Shown: piece after piece, positions 12,742 through 24,118 of the stretch | How positions within the stretch are numbered: the stretch's first letter is position 1 | Layout: every line of letters begins with the position of its first letter | Assembly: GCA_004352715.1 (NCBI GenBank) | Contig: SCFE01000039.1 | Span: forward strand, 1,963,146 to 2,027,145 | Origin: Hofstenia miamia | Taxonomy: Eukaryota > Xenacoelomorpha > Acoela | Direction of reading: 5' to 3' | DNA length: 64,000 nucleotides | Made by a program: the position numbers and the translations under genes | Notes under the pieces: generated by a model | Told to the model about the DNA's origin: nothing | The model's database searches: none | Seen by the model: the letters and a program-made list of their open reading frames with translations, nothing else

Positions 12742-13330
12742 CCTATCTTAAGGAACCAAATCTGTTGTAACTGCCAAACCTATTAAACTGGAGCGCTTTT
12801 GGGATATTAGCACAAATCCCAGTCTCCATATTAGCAGACTGAACGACACAGTGGATAATGTATTTCTTACTAAGGTTCTTTAGATATTTTCTTAAATTTA
12901 GGATGATGTTTGCAACACTACGCCAGCTCATGTACCACGTTTTTCTCAAATCGCACCTCATGATGTTTTAAATCCCACAACTTTAGATAAGGGAAATTCT
13001 CTAAATAATGTATTACGCCATAAAATATTCATTTAGAACTCAAGATGCTTTGACGAACAATTGCTTGCAGGAATTACAGCTAACACCAAAACAATAAATT
13101 CCTTAGTTTCTGTTACTAAAGAATTAAAGGCAGAGCTTTGAAAGAGTAGGCATTTTACTCGTGATGTAAATGATTTATTTGTTTCATCAATATTTTTAAA
13201 AATGCCTAAATTTTTAACCAAAAATTTGCCGTTATTTAATAAACAAAACCGCTATGAAATAATTCTTGGTTCAATCTAGTAAAAAACCAGTTTTATCAAT
13301 TAATTGCCATTTTTTAAATCAAATGTAAAC
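12742..13330 (+). pseudogene. Possible DUF4806-like accessory ORF relic
   Basis: In changing frames this stretch reads like one protein: RFWDISTNPSLHISRLND, then LLAGITANTKTINSLVSVTK (a likely coiled coil, near 13065), then KMPKFLTKNLPLFNKQNRYE (near 13200). The last piece resembles the start of DUF4806 ('LP...eel..lE'), a domain that often travels with this EnSpm-like transposase family. Stops interrupt it. The minus-strand frames here are shadows. Assignment is tentative. Confidence 0.35.
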
Positions 13331-13758
13331 CAATTAACAAACAATTTTCAATCATTTTCGAGAATCTTCAACAACAAAGATCTTCTCCTCTGTGTAATTT
13401 ACCAATATGAATGTGATGATTGCAATAATTCAAAAATCCCTAAATGTCAGTGAATTTGCAATATTGCTATTTCACTTAAAAACTTCATAAGACTAAATTT
13501 GAGGGGTTGAGGTTACAGTTAGTTTTCACTAATGTACTGAATTTTAGGGATTTCATGAGATACCTACCAAAATGCTCAAAAAGCGTACATAGCGACACAT
13601 GAGAAAAAATATGAGGAATTTTCTAGAAAAAATTTTCGTATGACTACGGGTGTTTCTTAATTGCTATATTTATTCTCTAACTGGAGTAGTTAGGGGTACC
13701 TATAAATTTACATACATAGCAACATATATAAACTTGAGGAGCACATAGCTACATTATA
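13331..13758. other. No gene seen
   Basis: AT-rich sequence up to an assembly gap. Nothing is recognised. Confidence 0.5.
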
Positions 13759-14177
13759 NNNNNNNNNNNNNNNNNNNNNNNNNNNNNNNNNNNNNNNNNN
13801 NNNNNNNNNNNNNNNNNNNNNNNNNNNNNNNNNNNNNNNNNNNNNNNNNNNNNNNNNNNNNNNNNNNNNNNNNNNNNNNNNNNNNNNNNNNNNNNNNNNN
13901 NNNNNNNNNNNNNNNNNNNNNNNNNNNNNNNNNNNNNNNNNNNNNNNNNNNNNNNNNNNNNNNNNNNNNNNNNNNNNNNNNNNNNNNNNNNNNNNNNNNN
14001 NNNNNNNNNNNNNNNNNNNNNNNNNNNNNNNNNNNNNNNNNNNNNNNNNNNNNNNNNNNNNNNNNNNNNNNNNNNNNNNNNNNNNNNNNNNNNNNNNNNN
14101 NNNNNNNNNNNNNNNNNNNNNNNNNNNNNNNNNNNNNNNNNNNNNNNNNNNNNNNNNNNNNNNNNNNNNNNNNNNNN
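13759..14177. other. Assembly gap (419 Ns)
   Basis: A run of N. Apparent reading frames across it are artefacts. Confidence 1.
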
Positions 14178-15197
14178 ATGCAAAAAGCCCCCCACTTGTC
14201 ATTCGTGACGTAATGTTTATTTGTGGTTTCACGTCCATCTCCTATTTAGAAGTCTATGAAATAACCGATAAAACTACTAGTTGTTATGTACTTCTAACTA
14301 ATGAGAAAAAAGAGCATGTTTATTCCATAGGTAACAAGTATTCAGAGAACAAGTTAATTCCAAACTTCTTACAGAATCAGGCCTCCGGCCGAAGCGATGA
14401 ACCATTTCCAACACCTAATTCTCAGCTCATTTTAGACTAGAGAAAATACAATGATTATAGCTACATGCAAACCGCGCTTCCTAACCGTACTTGTCCTTAT
14501 ACCTAATACCTACTATCACAGACTAGAGAAGTCAAACCATAGGACCATTTAAAGCCTCTGGTTATTCTACCTTTCGCCCGAAGTGACACCCTAAGCGTTG
14601 ATCATACTGATCAAATACATAAATAAAATAAATATAATAAAAGATAATACGTGGGCAATTTATAAAAAGTCTGTTATCCGAAAAATGCTAAAATATAATG
14701 TTAATCAAATATACGGCTGGGGAAATTTATAATAGCAAAAGCAACTGAAAGCTAGGGTAGCAAAACTTTAATTAACAGAATTCACACTTTTAGCGTATTT
14801 ACAAATAATAGCAAACAGTAACTCACTTATTATCAGACAGTGAGTATAGCAGAACAAAATATTGAACGATACTGCGATGTCTGATTTTTAAATTACGCAA
14901 ACAAAATGGATTCCTCGTACGAGCGACCAATCAAAATACAAATAAATATTAAATCAATAGTTGTACAATGACTATCATCAAATATTATTAAATCGACACT
15001 AATTGTCATTTTACAACTTTAGATGCAAATATACTACTATATATATATATGCACATTTGTATGAGATTACATTCATAGGATTTGGTTCGTGGGGATCCTC
15101 TTATGGGAAATTTTTAATTACCATAACCACTTTCAATCAAAATAACCGAAAATCACATTTTTGGGATGGAATACACAATATATATGTGAATCTTTAG
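14178..15197. other. No gene recognised
   Basis: A 75-residue open frame at 14213-14440 has no recognisable domain. The rest is AT-rich. Any upstream exon of the BEN-like gene would be expected here or in the gap. Confidence 0.4.
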
Positions 15198-15560
15198 AGC
15201 TTACCAGCAATGATTAATCATTCAGATTTGGAGCCAGTCTTTTATAAAGAGGAAAACTTATTAAATTCTAGTGGAAGTAGACCTTCTACCTTTGCTATTT
15301 CATGCGCAAAGAAGATGTTCACGGAAGACGAATTAGAAGTTGGGATAATTTCTCCAAAGCGCAGGTCCACTCGTCGATTACCATTATCTCCCAATAGGGT
15401 AAACATTTTGAAAGGTATGTGTGTTTGACTATGCTGAATTGGTATTTAAATTTTAGCTGCAATTACTACAAAGTTCTCTCATGATGGTTGGAAAGAGGGC
15501 AAGTCAGCAGTAAACCAAATTGGGTTAGACAGTATTTGTCGAAAGCGAAAACGTTTGTGA
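15198..15560 (+). CDS. BEN-domain-like protein, last two exons
   Basis: Exon 15198-15414 is preceded by CTTTAG and ends AAAG|GTATGT. A 42-bp intron ending ATTTTAG leads to exon 15457-15560, which keeps the frame and ends in TGA. The joined product runs KMFTEDELEVGIISPKRRST, then LPLSPNRVNILKAAITTKF, then SAVNQIGLDSICRKRKRL. Spacing and residues resemble a BEN domain C-terminal half ('lFs.deL', 'L....v..I', '...aIn..C...RK'), a DNA-binding module of chromatin proteins. A basic RKRKRL tail could be a nuclear signal. Upstream exons are not identified, so the start is unknown; ATG at 15210 is available. It could be a real gene or a recent relic. Confidence 0.5.
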
Positions 15561-15604
15561 TTACTTTTATGAGTTTTTAAATTATTTGGAATAATTCTAA
15601 TAGT

Positions 15605-15648
<44 letters not shown>

Positions 15649-17885
15649 TTTTAATGCATATTTTTAGTAGCTATTGACACTCAGTAAGTTTTGCATGTGT
15701 ATCTATATTTGTGTATCATTGTTGCCTTGAATTATATGTGTAATATATGTTTGATAAATTTTTTCTCTTTAATATACCTGGCTATGAACTTTGGATTCAA
15801 CTATTATAATAACCATGTGTCAAAATTTTTCATGTAATTCTTATTAGGAAAGTCAAAATAACAACCAAAGCACTTCTCATTGATGATGCATTGTGCATGA
15901 CGAAAATGGTAACAATTTTTATATTTTATGTTATTATATTGTTTAGTAATTTGAAGCATTTTTCTAATTCCGAATCACTATCATTTGTTAAGTTCTTATT
16001 GGGCCAGTAGTTTTGATGCAGCTATTAGTATCAGGTAATTCTTTTGACTGTATCTATTTTGAATCCAGTTCATAGCCAATAATTTATAAACATAAGCAAC
16101 TTCATTTCAGAAATTTATCGTTTTACTACACATTGATTATTTTTAAATATTTGTTTAGATTCGAATTTGATTCACTTTGACTCAGAACTTCGAATTGGAA
16201 ATCCCAATGGGAGTAGGAAATGTCGAATAATAATTTTTAAAAACCCTGATTTATTGTGTATATGTATATAAAGTCATTGAATTGTGCCAGATACATACTT
16301 TCATTTTAGTACGAAATAACGATTTAGATTTACATTATACTGTTTCATCTGCAATGTAAATGAATAATTTATTATAGTTCAGATTCATCAAGTCATACTT
16401 CTAATTGTATTACCAATTTTCTATATTTCATTGAATTCCTGCAAAATTTAGAGTAATCTAATATGGTTTCTAGTTGGTGGTGATTTCAGTGTAAAGAAAA
16501 TTTTAATCATGCATGCATCACTATTACACAAAATGATAAACTTACTAAGTACGTAATACGCGGCATCACTATCTTGGTAAACTTGGTTATTTTAGCGTTG
16601 TACGTAATGCGTACGTATTAAGATAATTATAGCATAGTACTAAGACTTACTAAGATTGATATTTTTTCTAACCTGAGAAGATACAACCTAATATACACTT
16701 AATCCAAATGCTATTCATTTGCTTCACACATTGAACTTAAATTCTGATGTAAAATTTATTGAAAATCCGAGTTAATAATTAAAAATAAAATAAATTCTTG
16801 ATAATTGGCTTCACCACAACCATGCTGAAAGCAAGAGATGATAAACTCCAAAATTTAACAAATTTGTTTACTACTGGAAAAGTGTAAAAAATAAGTGTAG
16901 TTGGTACACTTAATAAATCCACTATTAGTTTAGTGTAAAATTGCACCTAATATAGTGCATTTATTTTTGAGACAATAAATTTTTTAAAAACCCTGCCTCT
17001 ATTAAATACCTGCTTCTCTGCCTGATAGTGAACATAATATAAGTAAGAAAATGCAACATTTTATCACATTTTATCTGTATAATCTAATTTTTGAAAATGC
17101 AAAACAGATGTTTTTTCATGTTACTATCATTTGCGTCATGATAAATGTGGGGCCTGGTGCAAGATGTCAATTCGGGGCCCAACCCGAAAAACCCCCAAAG
17201 TTATGTAAACAATTTTCAATAACCGCTTTGGTGTATACTATATACTTCTTACTAAACATTTTGTACCTGTAAATTTATTGGACCTCCAAAATAGTATAAA
17301 ATTGTTTATTGAAGCTTTTATTCCAATATTGGGGCTCAATTTTTGCCTATATTTATATAATTATTTTGTTATTTTGATATGTTTTAAAGTTGTGGCCGCA
17401 AAATTGTTTAAACTTGATTATAATAAGTTTTCCTTATATTGTTGGAGAATAAAAAAACGTATTGCCCAGTGCGGTCGCACCCCGTCAGTGACGCTACTTG
17501 TAACTATGACACGGTTCCAGCCAATGAGACAAAAAATTTCTTTAGAAAAATTTGTATTTGCATAATGTTATTCGATCGCATTCCTTCGAAAGTAATTAAA
17601 GAACATCATAGGGGATTCATGTTTACACAGTCTATCTAGAATTGTTCCTTTCGCCTTTGTGGTAATTCATTTAATGCTTTAAGACATGCTGTGTCTTAAT
17701 GAAATCCATTCTAAATTGAGCGATTGAGCAGATTAAAAATCACTAATGCGCGCTTGACAAAATTTTGATAAATAATCAACAGTGCGCGCTTAGCCTAAAT
17801 CTAGCTCCGTCGTTTCTATATAGACAGTGCTTGAGACAGTCGTAGCAGTTTCTCAATTATTTTTCAATTTTATATATTAAACGTA
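15561..17885. other. No gene; microsatellite and short repeats
   Basis: An (AT)n run lies at about 15610-15641. A GC-richer fragment (GGGGCCTGGTGCAAG at 17149) looks like a transposon remnant without a partner end. Frames at 17051-17639 have no domain. Nothing else is recognised. Confidence 0.4.
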
Positions 17886-18339
17886 TTATTTAAGTTCAAT
17901 CACTGCTACTCTCTTTGCAGCCGCTGAGGTCGTACCTCTAGCTAAGGTAAGACCGGTATGTACTCCTATTAATGATTTACGTCCAATTGCTCTTACATGC
18001 TCGGTATCTAAGGTAATAGAAGAAATTATTGTGGATAACGAACTGAAACCTCGTATATTGGAGGTGCTAGACCCGTACCAGTATGGTGTCATTCCTGGTA
18101 GATCCACTGCATCAGCCCTGGTTAATATTTCATATCAATGGCTTAAAAAGCTTGACACAGACCATTCCTATATACGAGTATATTTGTTTGACCTGAAAAA
18201 GGCCTTTGACTTTGTAAGTCATCCGTTACTTATTAAGCGTTTGTTTGATATAGGTATCAAACATTCCACGATCAAATGGATAGCATTTTTTCTTAAAGAT
18301 AGGCGTCATAGAGTAAGGTTACCAAGTGGATGTGTATCG

Positions 18340-19339
18340 NNNNNNNNNNNNNNNNNNNNNNNNNNNNNNNNNNNNNNNNNNNNNNNNNNNNNNNNNNNNN
18401 NNNNNNNNNNNNNNNNNNNNNNNNNNNNNNNNNNNNNNNNNNNNNNNNNNNNNNNNNNNNNNNNNNNNNNNNNNNNNNNNNNNNNNNNNNNNNNNNNNNN
18501 NNNNNNNNNNNNNNNNNNNNNNNNNNNNNNNNNNNNNNNNNNNNNNNNNNNNNNNNNNNNNNNNNNNNNNNNNNNNNNNNNNNNNNNNNNNNNNNNNNNN
18601 NNNNNNNNNNNNNNNNNNNNNNNNNNNNNNNNNNNNNNNNNNNNNNNNNNNNNNNNNNNNNNNNNNNNNNNNNNNNNNNNNNNNNNNNNNNNNNNNNNNN
18701 NNNNNNNNNNNNNNNNNNNNNNNNNNNNNNNNNNNNNNNNNNNNNNNNNNNNNNNNNNNNNNNNNNNNNNNNNNNNNNNNNNNNNNNNNNNNNNNNNNNN
18801 NNNNNNNNNNNNNNNNNNNNNNNNNNNNNNNNNNNNNNNNNNNNNNNNNNNNNNNNNNNNNNNNNNNNNNNNNNNNNNNNNNNNNNNNNNNNNNNNNNNN
18901 NNNNNNNNNNNNNNNNNNNNNNNNNNNNNNNNNNNNNNNNNNNNNNNNNNNNNNNNNNNNNNNNNNNNNNNNNNNNNNNNNNNNNNNNNNNNNNNNNNNN
19001 NNNNNNNNNNNNNNNNNNNNNNNNNNNNNNNNNNNNNNNNNNNNNNNNNNNNNNNNNNNNNNNNNNNNNNNNNNNNNNNNNNNNNNNNNNNNNNNNNNNN
19101 NNNNNNNNNNNNNNNNNNNNNNNNNNNNNNNNNNNNNNNNNNNNNNNNNNNNNNNNNNNNNNNNNNNNNNNNNNNNNNNNNNNNNNNNNNNNNNNNNNNN
19201 NNNNNNNNNNNNNNNNNNNNNNNNNNNNNNNNNNNNNNNNNNNNNNNNNNNNNNNNNNNNNNNNNNNNNNNNNNNNNNNNNNNNNNNNNNNNNNNNNNNN
19301 NNNNNNNNNNNNNNNNNNNNNNNNNNNNNNNNNNNNNNN
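18340..19339. other. Assembly gap (1000 Ns)
   Basis: Exactly 1000 Ns, so the length is a placeholder. The 60 bp before it (ending GGATGTGTATCG) reappear at 19341-19403 right after it. The gap may therefore be negative, meaning overlapping contig ends. Confidence 1.
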
Positions 19340-19590
19340 ATGGATAGTATCGTTTCTTAAAGATAGGCGTCATAGAGTAAGGTTACCAAGTGGATGTGTA
19401 TCGTTGTGGAAAACTATTAGAGCTGGCATACCACAGGGTACTAAGATGGGTCCGTGGCTATTCATACTATTTGTAAACTCACTGTTATCTGAGTGGAAGC
19501 TAAGGATGAAATTTGTAGATGACACAACTGATTGACACTATTTCTCGGATCTTGCAACATTGCCGACATGGTACTATCCTGGTGCAGCAA

Positions 19591-19677
19591 NNNNNNNNNN
19601 NNNNNNNNNNNNNNNNNNNNNNNNNNNNNNNNNNNNNNNNNNNNNNNNNNNNNNNNNNNNNNNNNNNNNNNNNNNNN
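19591..19677. other. Assembly gap (87 Ns)
   Basis: The sequence before it (19508-19590) recurs with small differences at 19678-19768, again suggesting overlapping or allelic contig ends. Confidence 1.
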
Positions 19678-20524
19678 TTTGTAGATGACACAACTGCTTG
19701 GCACTATTTTAATAAAGGGGATCTCGGGTCTTGCAACATCGCCGACATGGTACTATCCTGGTGCAGCAATAATGAAGCCGTGCTCAATCTTACGAAAATA
19801 AAAGAGCTATTCATTTGTTTTCTACGGGAACAACAATTACCTGATGAAACACTCATCGATGGGAAAAAGATTGAGCGAGTTGCTTCAGCGAAACTGCTTG
19901 GTGTTCGATTCCAGTACGACCTAAAATGGAAGACTCATGTGCAGGATATAGTTAAGAAAGCTACCAAGAGACTTTTCTTCTTAAAATCCATAAAGCGCAG
20001 TGGGTTACCAGGTCATCCTGTTATCACCGTGTATTTTGCAACTATACGTTCTGTTCTTGAATACTGTGCCCCAGTCTGGCACTATGGATTAACGAACTCG
20101 CAAAGCCGGAAAATCGAGAATATCCAAAAACGAGCACTCCGTATAATCGAGGCGACCTTACAGTATCACGAGGCGTTGGCTTTCTTCAAATGCTCTACGC
20201 TAGAGGCACCCAAGGAGTCTCAGTGCGACACATTGTTTGCAAATATGCTGAAGGGGGATCCGCAATAGAATATTGCCATGCCATACATCAAGATTTGAAA
20301 AATCTCTCATTCCTGCACAGATCAGTAAGATGTATCATAACTATTAGTATTTAGTGTTTAGTAACTGTTAGCAGTTACTGTTATTTGTTGATTTGTTTTG
20401 TATTTGTATCACTATTATTCAACCCACTTGCTAGGTTGCTAGTGATAAATAAATTTCCCTCTCCTTCTCTAATATTCAAATTTGTATTGTCTTCAATTCT
20501 TTAGAGTTTAAGTATATTTTTTAA

Positions 20525-20625
20525 AAGAATTTCTAGTGGGCAGAGTTGGAACCGGGCCAACCTGGAATTATTGGTAAACACCTGGGCCTGAAAAATTTAA
20601 TACCCGGCCGAAATGTATCATGTCT
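20525..20625. repeat. GC-rich short repeat related to 34660-34760
   Basis: GGCAGAGTTGGAACCGGGCC here resembles GGCAGAGTCGGCTTAGGACC at 34660, and both continue with AATTTAAT-like sequence. They look like two copies of a small non-autonomous element. Confidence 0.35.
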
Positions 20626-20638
20626 AAAATTAAATGTA

Positions 20639-21545
20639 CAGTACACTGAGCAAATGCGTTACACCACTAACAAGGAAATTGATAATTAGCATAGCATGCA
20701 GTTCGCACGTGGTGGCGGCCAATTTATAGTAATGGGGTGGGCTCTAATTGGCGGACTAACTAATGTGTTTGATTGCCTAATGGACTGTTTAACTTTACTA
20801 AATCACCTTTGTCATCTCAGCTTAGGTGCAAATGTATTCCACCACTCTGGGAAAGTTACACTATCATTAATTAGAGCTGTGATAAGGCATCATTTTGCAT
20901 TTATTGCCACAGAGTGCACATCTACCTGCTACAATGCCTCCCAAGGATGATTACACTCCAGATGCAATTCGAACACTTATTGTTCAAAAACGTGCAGAAG
21001 GGCTTGGTGTTCGCGAAATTGCTCAACTAGTAAACAAGAGCCATTCAACTTTACTCGTCTATTAAAGCGGTATGAGCAAGAGGGCACTACAGCTGTCCGT
21101 CCTAAGTTAGGAAGACCCTGAAAACAAATCCAACAGACGATAGGGCTATCACACGATTATCAAAGGCAAACCCCAAGCATACTGCACCGCAGCTAAAATC
21201 GCACTGTAGTACTGGAGATCGGGTTTCAACCGACACCGTTCGGAGAATATTGCGTCGCTATGGCCTGTTTTCGAGGATCGCCGGCAACAAGCCACGAGTA
21301 ACAAGAATTCAGCTAATCGACTGGGATTCTGCAACAGGATGCAGCATCTTCAAAAAGAGGATTGGGCGCACATCATCTTCATAGATGAAGCGAAATTTAA
21401 ATTGTTTCCCCCGGAGAAAACGGCTGGTACGAAGACCAAGAGGCAACAATGAGCGAAACAAGCCCAAATATATGTGTTCTCCGGTGAAATTTGGTGAGGG
21501 CAGAATAATGACATGGGGGTTCATCCGGAGCGATGGAATGCGCAA
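20639..21545 (+). mobile_element. Tc1-like element, 3'-truncated
   Basis: The left end is TA|CAGTACACTGAGCAAATG at 20637, a Tc1-type terminal repeat. The transposase starts at ATG 20934: MPPKDDYTPDAIRTLIVQKR, then GVREIAQLVNKSHST (helix-turn-helix). Later frames give TVRRILRRYGL-like sequence near 21236 and HIIFIDEAKFKLFPPEK near 21370 (second catalytic Asp). Many frameshifts are present. The element stops near 21545 without a right terminal repeat, so it is truncated and inactive. Confidence 0.8.
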
Positions 21546-22017
21546 AATTGTTAAAATATTGTAAAATTTAGTTATCTATGACAATAGTAACAACAAACTT
21601 GAGGCTTTTATGTTTCATTTGACTGCATGCTCAAAAATCATACCAATGAATTTTCAAATGCGTATTACAAAGTAATATTTAAGTATGATGAATCCTTGCA
21701 CGTTTTAAAATTCGTATAGAAAAGAATCAGAAGAAATTCAACAGCTCTCAATGAAATTGGAGTGAAAATATTGGAAAACCTTTTTACCCCGCTAAATGGG
21801 TGTTGATTCTTTCAAGGATTTTTTACTCATGATAAAATTTGACAAATCAGTGCAACCGGTTTGACAAACTAGTGGAAATCCAAAAGACTGTAGTTAGTGA
21901 TAAATTGTAGTGAAAATATTCGAATATAATTCTAGTGACAAATGTGAGCGTGATCAGTAATTACTTTGCTTCTACTATACAGTGTAAAAGTTTAGGAAAT
22001 ATCCAATTTTAGTGTTT
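21546..22017. other. SL gene 1 downstream spacer
   Basis: No gene. Bases 21856-21980 match 61871-62007 (shared blocks CGGTTTGACAAA, ACTGTAGTT, GTGAG-GTG, CTTTG-TT). This spacer lies 3' of SL gene 1 but 5' of SL gene 6, as expected if the family once formed a tandem array. Confidence 0.5.
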
Positions 22018-22107
22018 AAGAGACCCGCTAGAGTCTTTCAAATTATGAGTGTCTAGATAGACATGATACTCACCTAATTAAACTTTTAATAAAACAGGCA
22101 ATAGCAA
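22018..22107 (-). ncRNA. Spliced-leader-type RNA gene, copy 1 (class A)
   Basis: Read on the minus strand: conserved block TTGCTATTGCCTGTTTT (22107-22091), leader 3' end GTTTAATTAG, then donor GTGAGTATC starting at 22073. Hairpin I pairs TGAGT with ACTCA and GTCT with AGAC, so the donor is held in a stem as in known SL RNAs. An Sm-like site AATTTGA (22044-22038) follows, then hairpin II AGACTC/GGGTCT with a 4-nt loop. The donor is almost fully complementary to the U1 5' end. The 5' end of the leader (16 to 34 nt) cannot be fixed. It could instead be another Sm-class small RNA, but a conserved donor is hard to explain otherwise. Confidence 0.75.
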
Positions 22108-22129
22108 CTATTACGCGAATTCACAACAA

Positions 22130-22363
22130 TATAAATCTCAACAATCCACTGATTATGCTGCATTTAATACAGATAATCATTGCTTTCTTTTTTAATCGGA
22201 GAATTAATTAGAGGCAGCGACATAACGGTAACAAAAATACCTACAGAGTATTGCGCTTAAATAATATCGCTGTGTACAAATCCTATCAACTACTTCGAAT
22301 AAATTATTTTTAGAGTAATGTTAAGCACGTTGGAATTCGATTTACAAAGTGCGATACTAGCGG
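22130..22363 (-). promoter_or_regulatory. snRNA-type promoter of SL copy 1
   Basis: Proximal element GGATTGTTGAGATTTATA (about 22149-22131; CAACAAT on the plus strand at 22139), distal element AATAAATTATT at 22298, and octamer-like element GCGATACTAGCGG at 22351. Distances from donor +1 are 66, 225 and 278 nt, the same as in the other copies. Confidence 0.7.
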
Positions 22364-22573
22364 ACACAAACTGCACAAAATAAGAGAATTTCTAACGATT
22401 ACTTTATTGTAACGCAAATGGAGTTCAATCCATATTGCTTTGCCAATGTCAAGCTAGTAAACGGAAATCCTAGAACTCCTTATGGACTAAGTAAACAAAT
22501 TTACATTAACGAAAATATGAAACTGCAAATTAATAGCACACTAAGTGTAATAAGGAGATTTTGAATTCTGTAT

Positions 22574-22992
22574 TTAAGAGCCGTTACACCTCTCGACCAA
22601 CCCATTTTTTCTACCAGATGACAGATAATTTTAAATCGAAGTGTCAGTAAGAACTAAACCGTGTTGATAGGTTTTAAGGTATACATCTAAAACCCTCGAA
22701 ACAATTTGAAATTCTAAAAAAAGTTAATTTTTCTTCTACGTTTCTCACAAGTGCATCCACATCTATAACACCCACTACAACGGACACATCTACCTTTTCT
22801 GCAGTTACACGACAATTCTACCATAACTTCGGCTTGGATGAAAATTTTCAAAAATGAACTTCGTGCGACAGGTTTATTTTATATATTAATATTAGCCAAT
22901 CAAATTGTTTAATTTAAGCGTCAGTTTGCGACGATTTGGTTTTTTTGGTTTCTGTCAAAAATGGGTTGTTCGAGAGGTGTAACGGCTCTTAA
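22574..22992. mobile_element. MITE with ~35-bp inverted ends
   Basis: The left arm TTAAGAGCCGTTACACCTCT at 22574 continues with GACCAACCCATTTTT. Its inverted copy ends at 22992 (CAAAAATGGGTTGTTCGAGAG...CTTAA). The interior is about 340 bp and non-coding. TTAA at both ends is compatible with a piggyBac-type or short TTA/TA target; the mobilising family is not determined. Confidence 0.7.
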
Positions 22993-23340
22993 AATAAAAT
23001 AAAAAACAATATTGTTAATAACATATAAAATGTTAAAATGTAATAGCAAATTTTATTGCTGTTAACATGCGAAAAAAACAATTAGTGGCTTAATAAAAGC
23101 AATTGTAGAGAAAAAATCGTATGATATTCAATTAAAAGTGCCTGATATCCCTACGTGTAGCTGCGCAGTTCCAAACCGTAAATAATATCAAATCAAATGT
23201 AAAATAATTTAAAAATTTAACTAACATTGAGCCCTACATGAGAAGAAATAATAGTCAGCCTTAAATGAGAATAGAAAAGGTTACTGCCCAATTAAATACA
23301 ATTGCTTAAAACCTAGCAAACACACTTATCAGAAATTAAT
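22993..23340. other. Upstream region of seven-helix gene A
   Basis: The last ~80 bp (from about 23260) are similar to the region upstream of gene B (30060-30156), so this is shared paralogue flank. No exon is recognised. Confidence 0.5.
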
Positions 23341-23353
23341 TTGCTTATAGATA

Positions 23354-24118
23354 ATGAGCGGTTCTGTTGAATGCATTAGCACACCGTACCAAGCAGCCTA
23401 CTTGGCAACAAACGTGTTTGGAATAACGTTGGCAAGCATAATTGTATATAAACTACAAGCACTGAAAAAATTCAACAGCCCACTTTATGTTGGATTGACA
23501 CAGCTTCTATTGATTTCAGAAGTTTACAATTTACTATGCTTACTGTTCTACAATATTTTAGAATACTTTAAAGAGCAGCAAGTAAAATTCCTTTATATAT
23601 TGTGTTATGGAGCTGAAGGATTGCAAGGAAACTTTAACATAATTTTAGGGATTTCAGTGCTAGTGAAATTGGGTGATCTTACTGCATATAAAAAATATGT
23701 TGCAAACGACAACATATTTTTGGTATTCACAACACTTCTTGTCCTGATTCCAAACTATTTGCTTGCATATTATTTGATTGAAAAAACCATACACTACTTG
23801 TCTCTATTTGGGCTCGTGAGGTTTGCTGTGGGAATAGTAATTATTTGTTTAAGTCAAAGAGCGCTCAAAACAATGAATCATGCTTCGTTTGAATCAAGAA
23901 TCCTCCAAGTGGCATGTATAATAATGCTCGTAAATGGACTGAGAGAGACGGTTGTTTTTCATGAACTGATGAAGTTCTTCTACGTCAGTAAAACGTACAA
24001 ATCCTTAAATCCTCTCTGTATTATACACATTTTTGGTTTAATGTTTACATGCTTTGAGTTAATCTGCGATGTTACCATTTTACACCTGTTTGTTGTAAGA
24101 AGACTTAGTATACTGTAA
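23354..24118 (+). CDS. Seven-helix membrane protein, paralogue A
   Basis: An intact intronless 254-residue frame. Seven hydrophobic segments lie at about residues 14-34, 44-69, 77-105, 120-142, 148-170, 182-205 and 220-248, with short loops, a short N-terminus and almost no C-terminal tail. No DRY-like motif, signal peptide or recognised family motif is visible; Cys84 and Cys222 could form a disulfide. TTGCTTATAG lies 3 nt before ATG, a good splice acceptor that could receive a cis- or trans-spliced leader. Paralogue B is 6.8 kb downstream, with near-identical N-terminal two thirds. The size and all-helix layout suggest an orphan receptor, channel or transporter-like protein; function unknown. 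Confidence 0.7.
   Translation: MSGSVECISTPYQAAYLATNVFGITLASIIVYKLQALKKFNSPLYVGLTQLLLISEVYNLLCLLFYNILEYFKEQQVKFLYILCYGAEGLQGNFNIILGISVLVKLGDLTAYKKYVANDNIFLVFTTLLVLIPNYLLAYYLIEKTIHYLSLFGLVRFAVGIVIICLSQRALKTMNHASFESRILQVACIIMLVNGLRETVVFHELMKFFYVSKTYKSLNPLCIIHIFGLMFTCFELICDVTILHLFVVRRLSIL

Larger units (their letters stand above)
17890..20470 (+). mobile_element. CR1-like LINE, 5'-truncated, split by two gaps
   Basis: A non-LTR reverse transcriptase: LRPIALTCSVSKVIEE near 17975, YQYGVIPGRSTASALVNI near 18078, YLFDLKKAFDFVSH near 18180 (first catalytic Asp), AGIPQGTKMGPWLFILFVN near 19423, KFVDDTTAW near 19677 (FVDD active site), and YFATIRSVLEYCAPVWHY near 20033. The 3' region is AT-rich and ends near AATAAATTTCCC. 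Two gaps (18340-19339 and 19591-19677) are bordered by repeated flank sequence, so the true element is shorter than it looks here. The endonuclease domain is absent. A frameshift near the first FVDD copy (FVDDTTD*) belongs to the duplicated flank. Confidence 0.85.

Noticed and set aside
13708-14238. Open frames across the N gap
   Set aside because: They consist almost entirely of undefined bases.
18306-19535. Several long frames of X across the 1000-N gap
   Set aside because: Artefacts of N; only the flanking LINE sequence is real.
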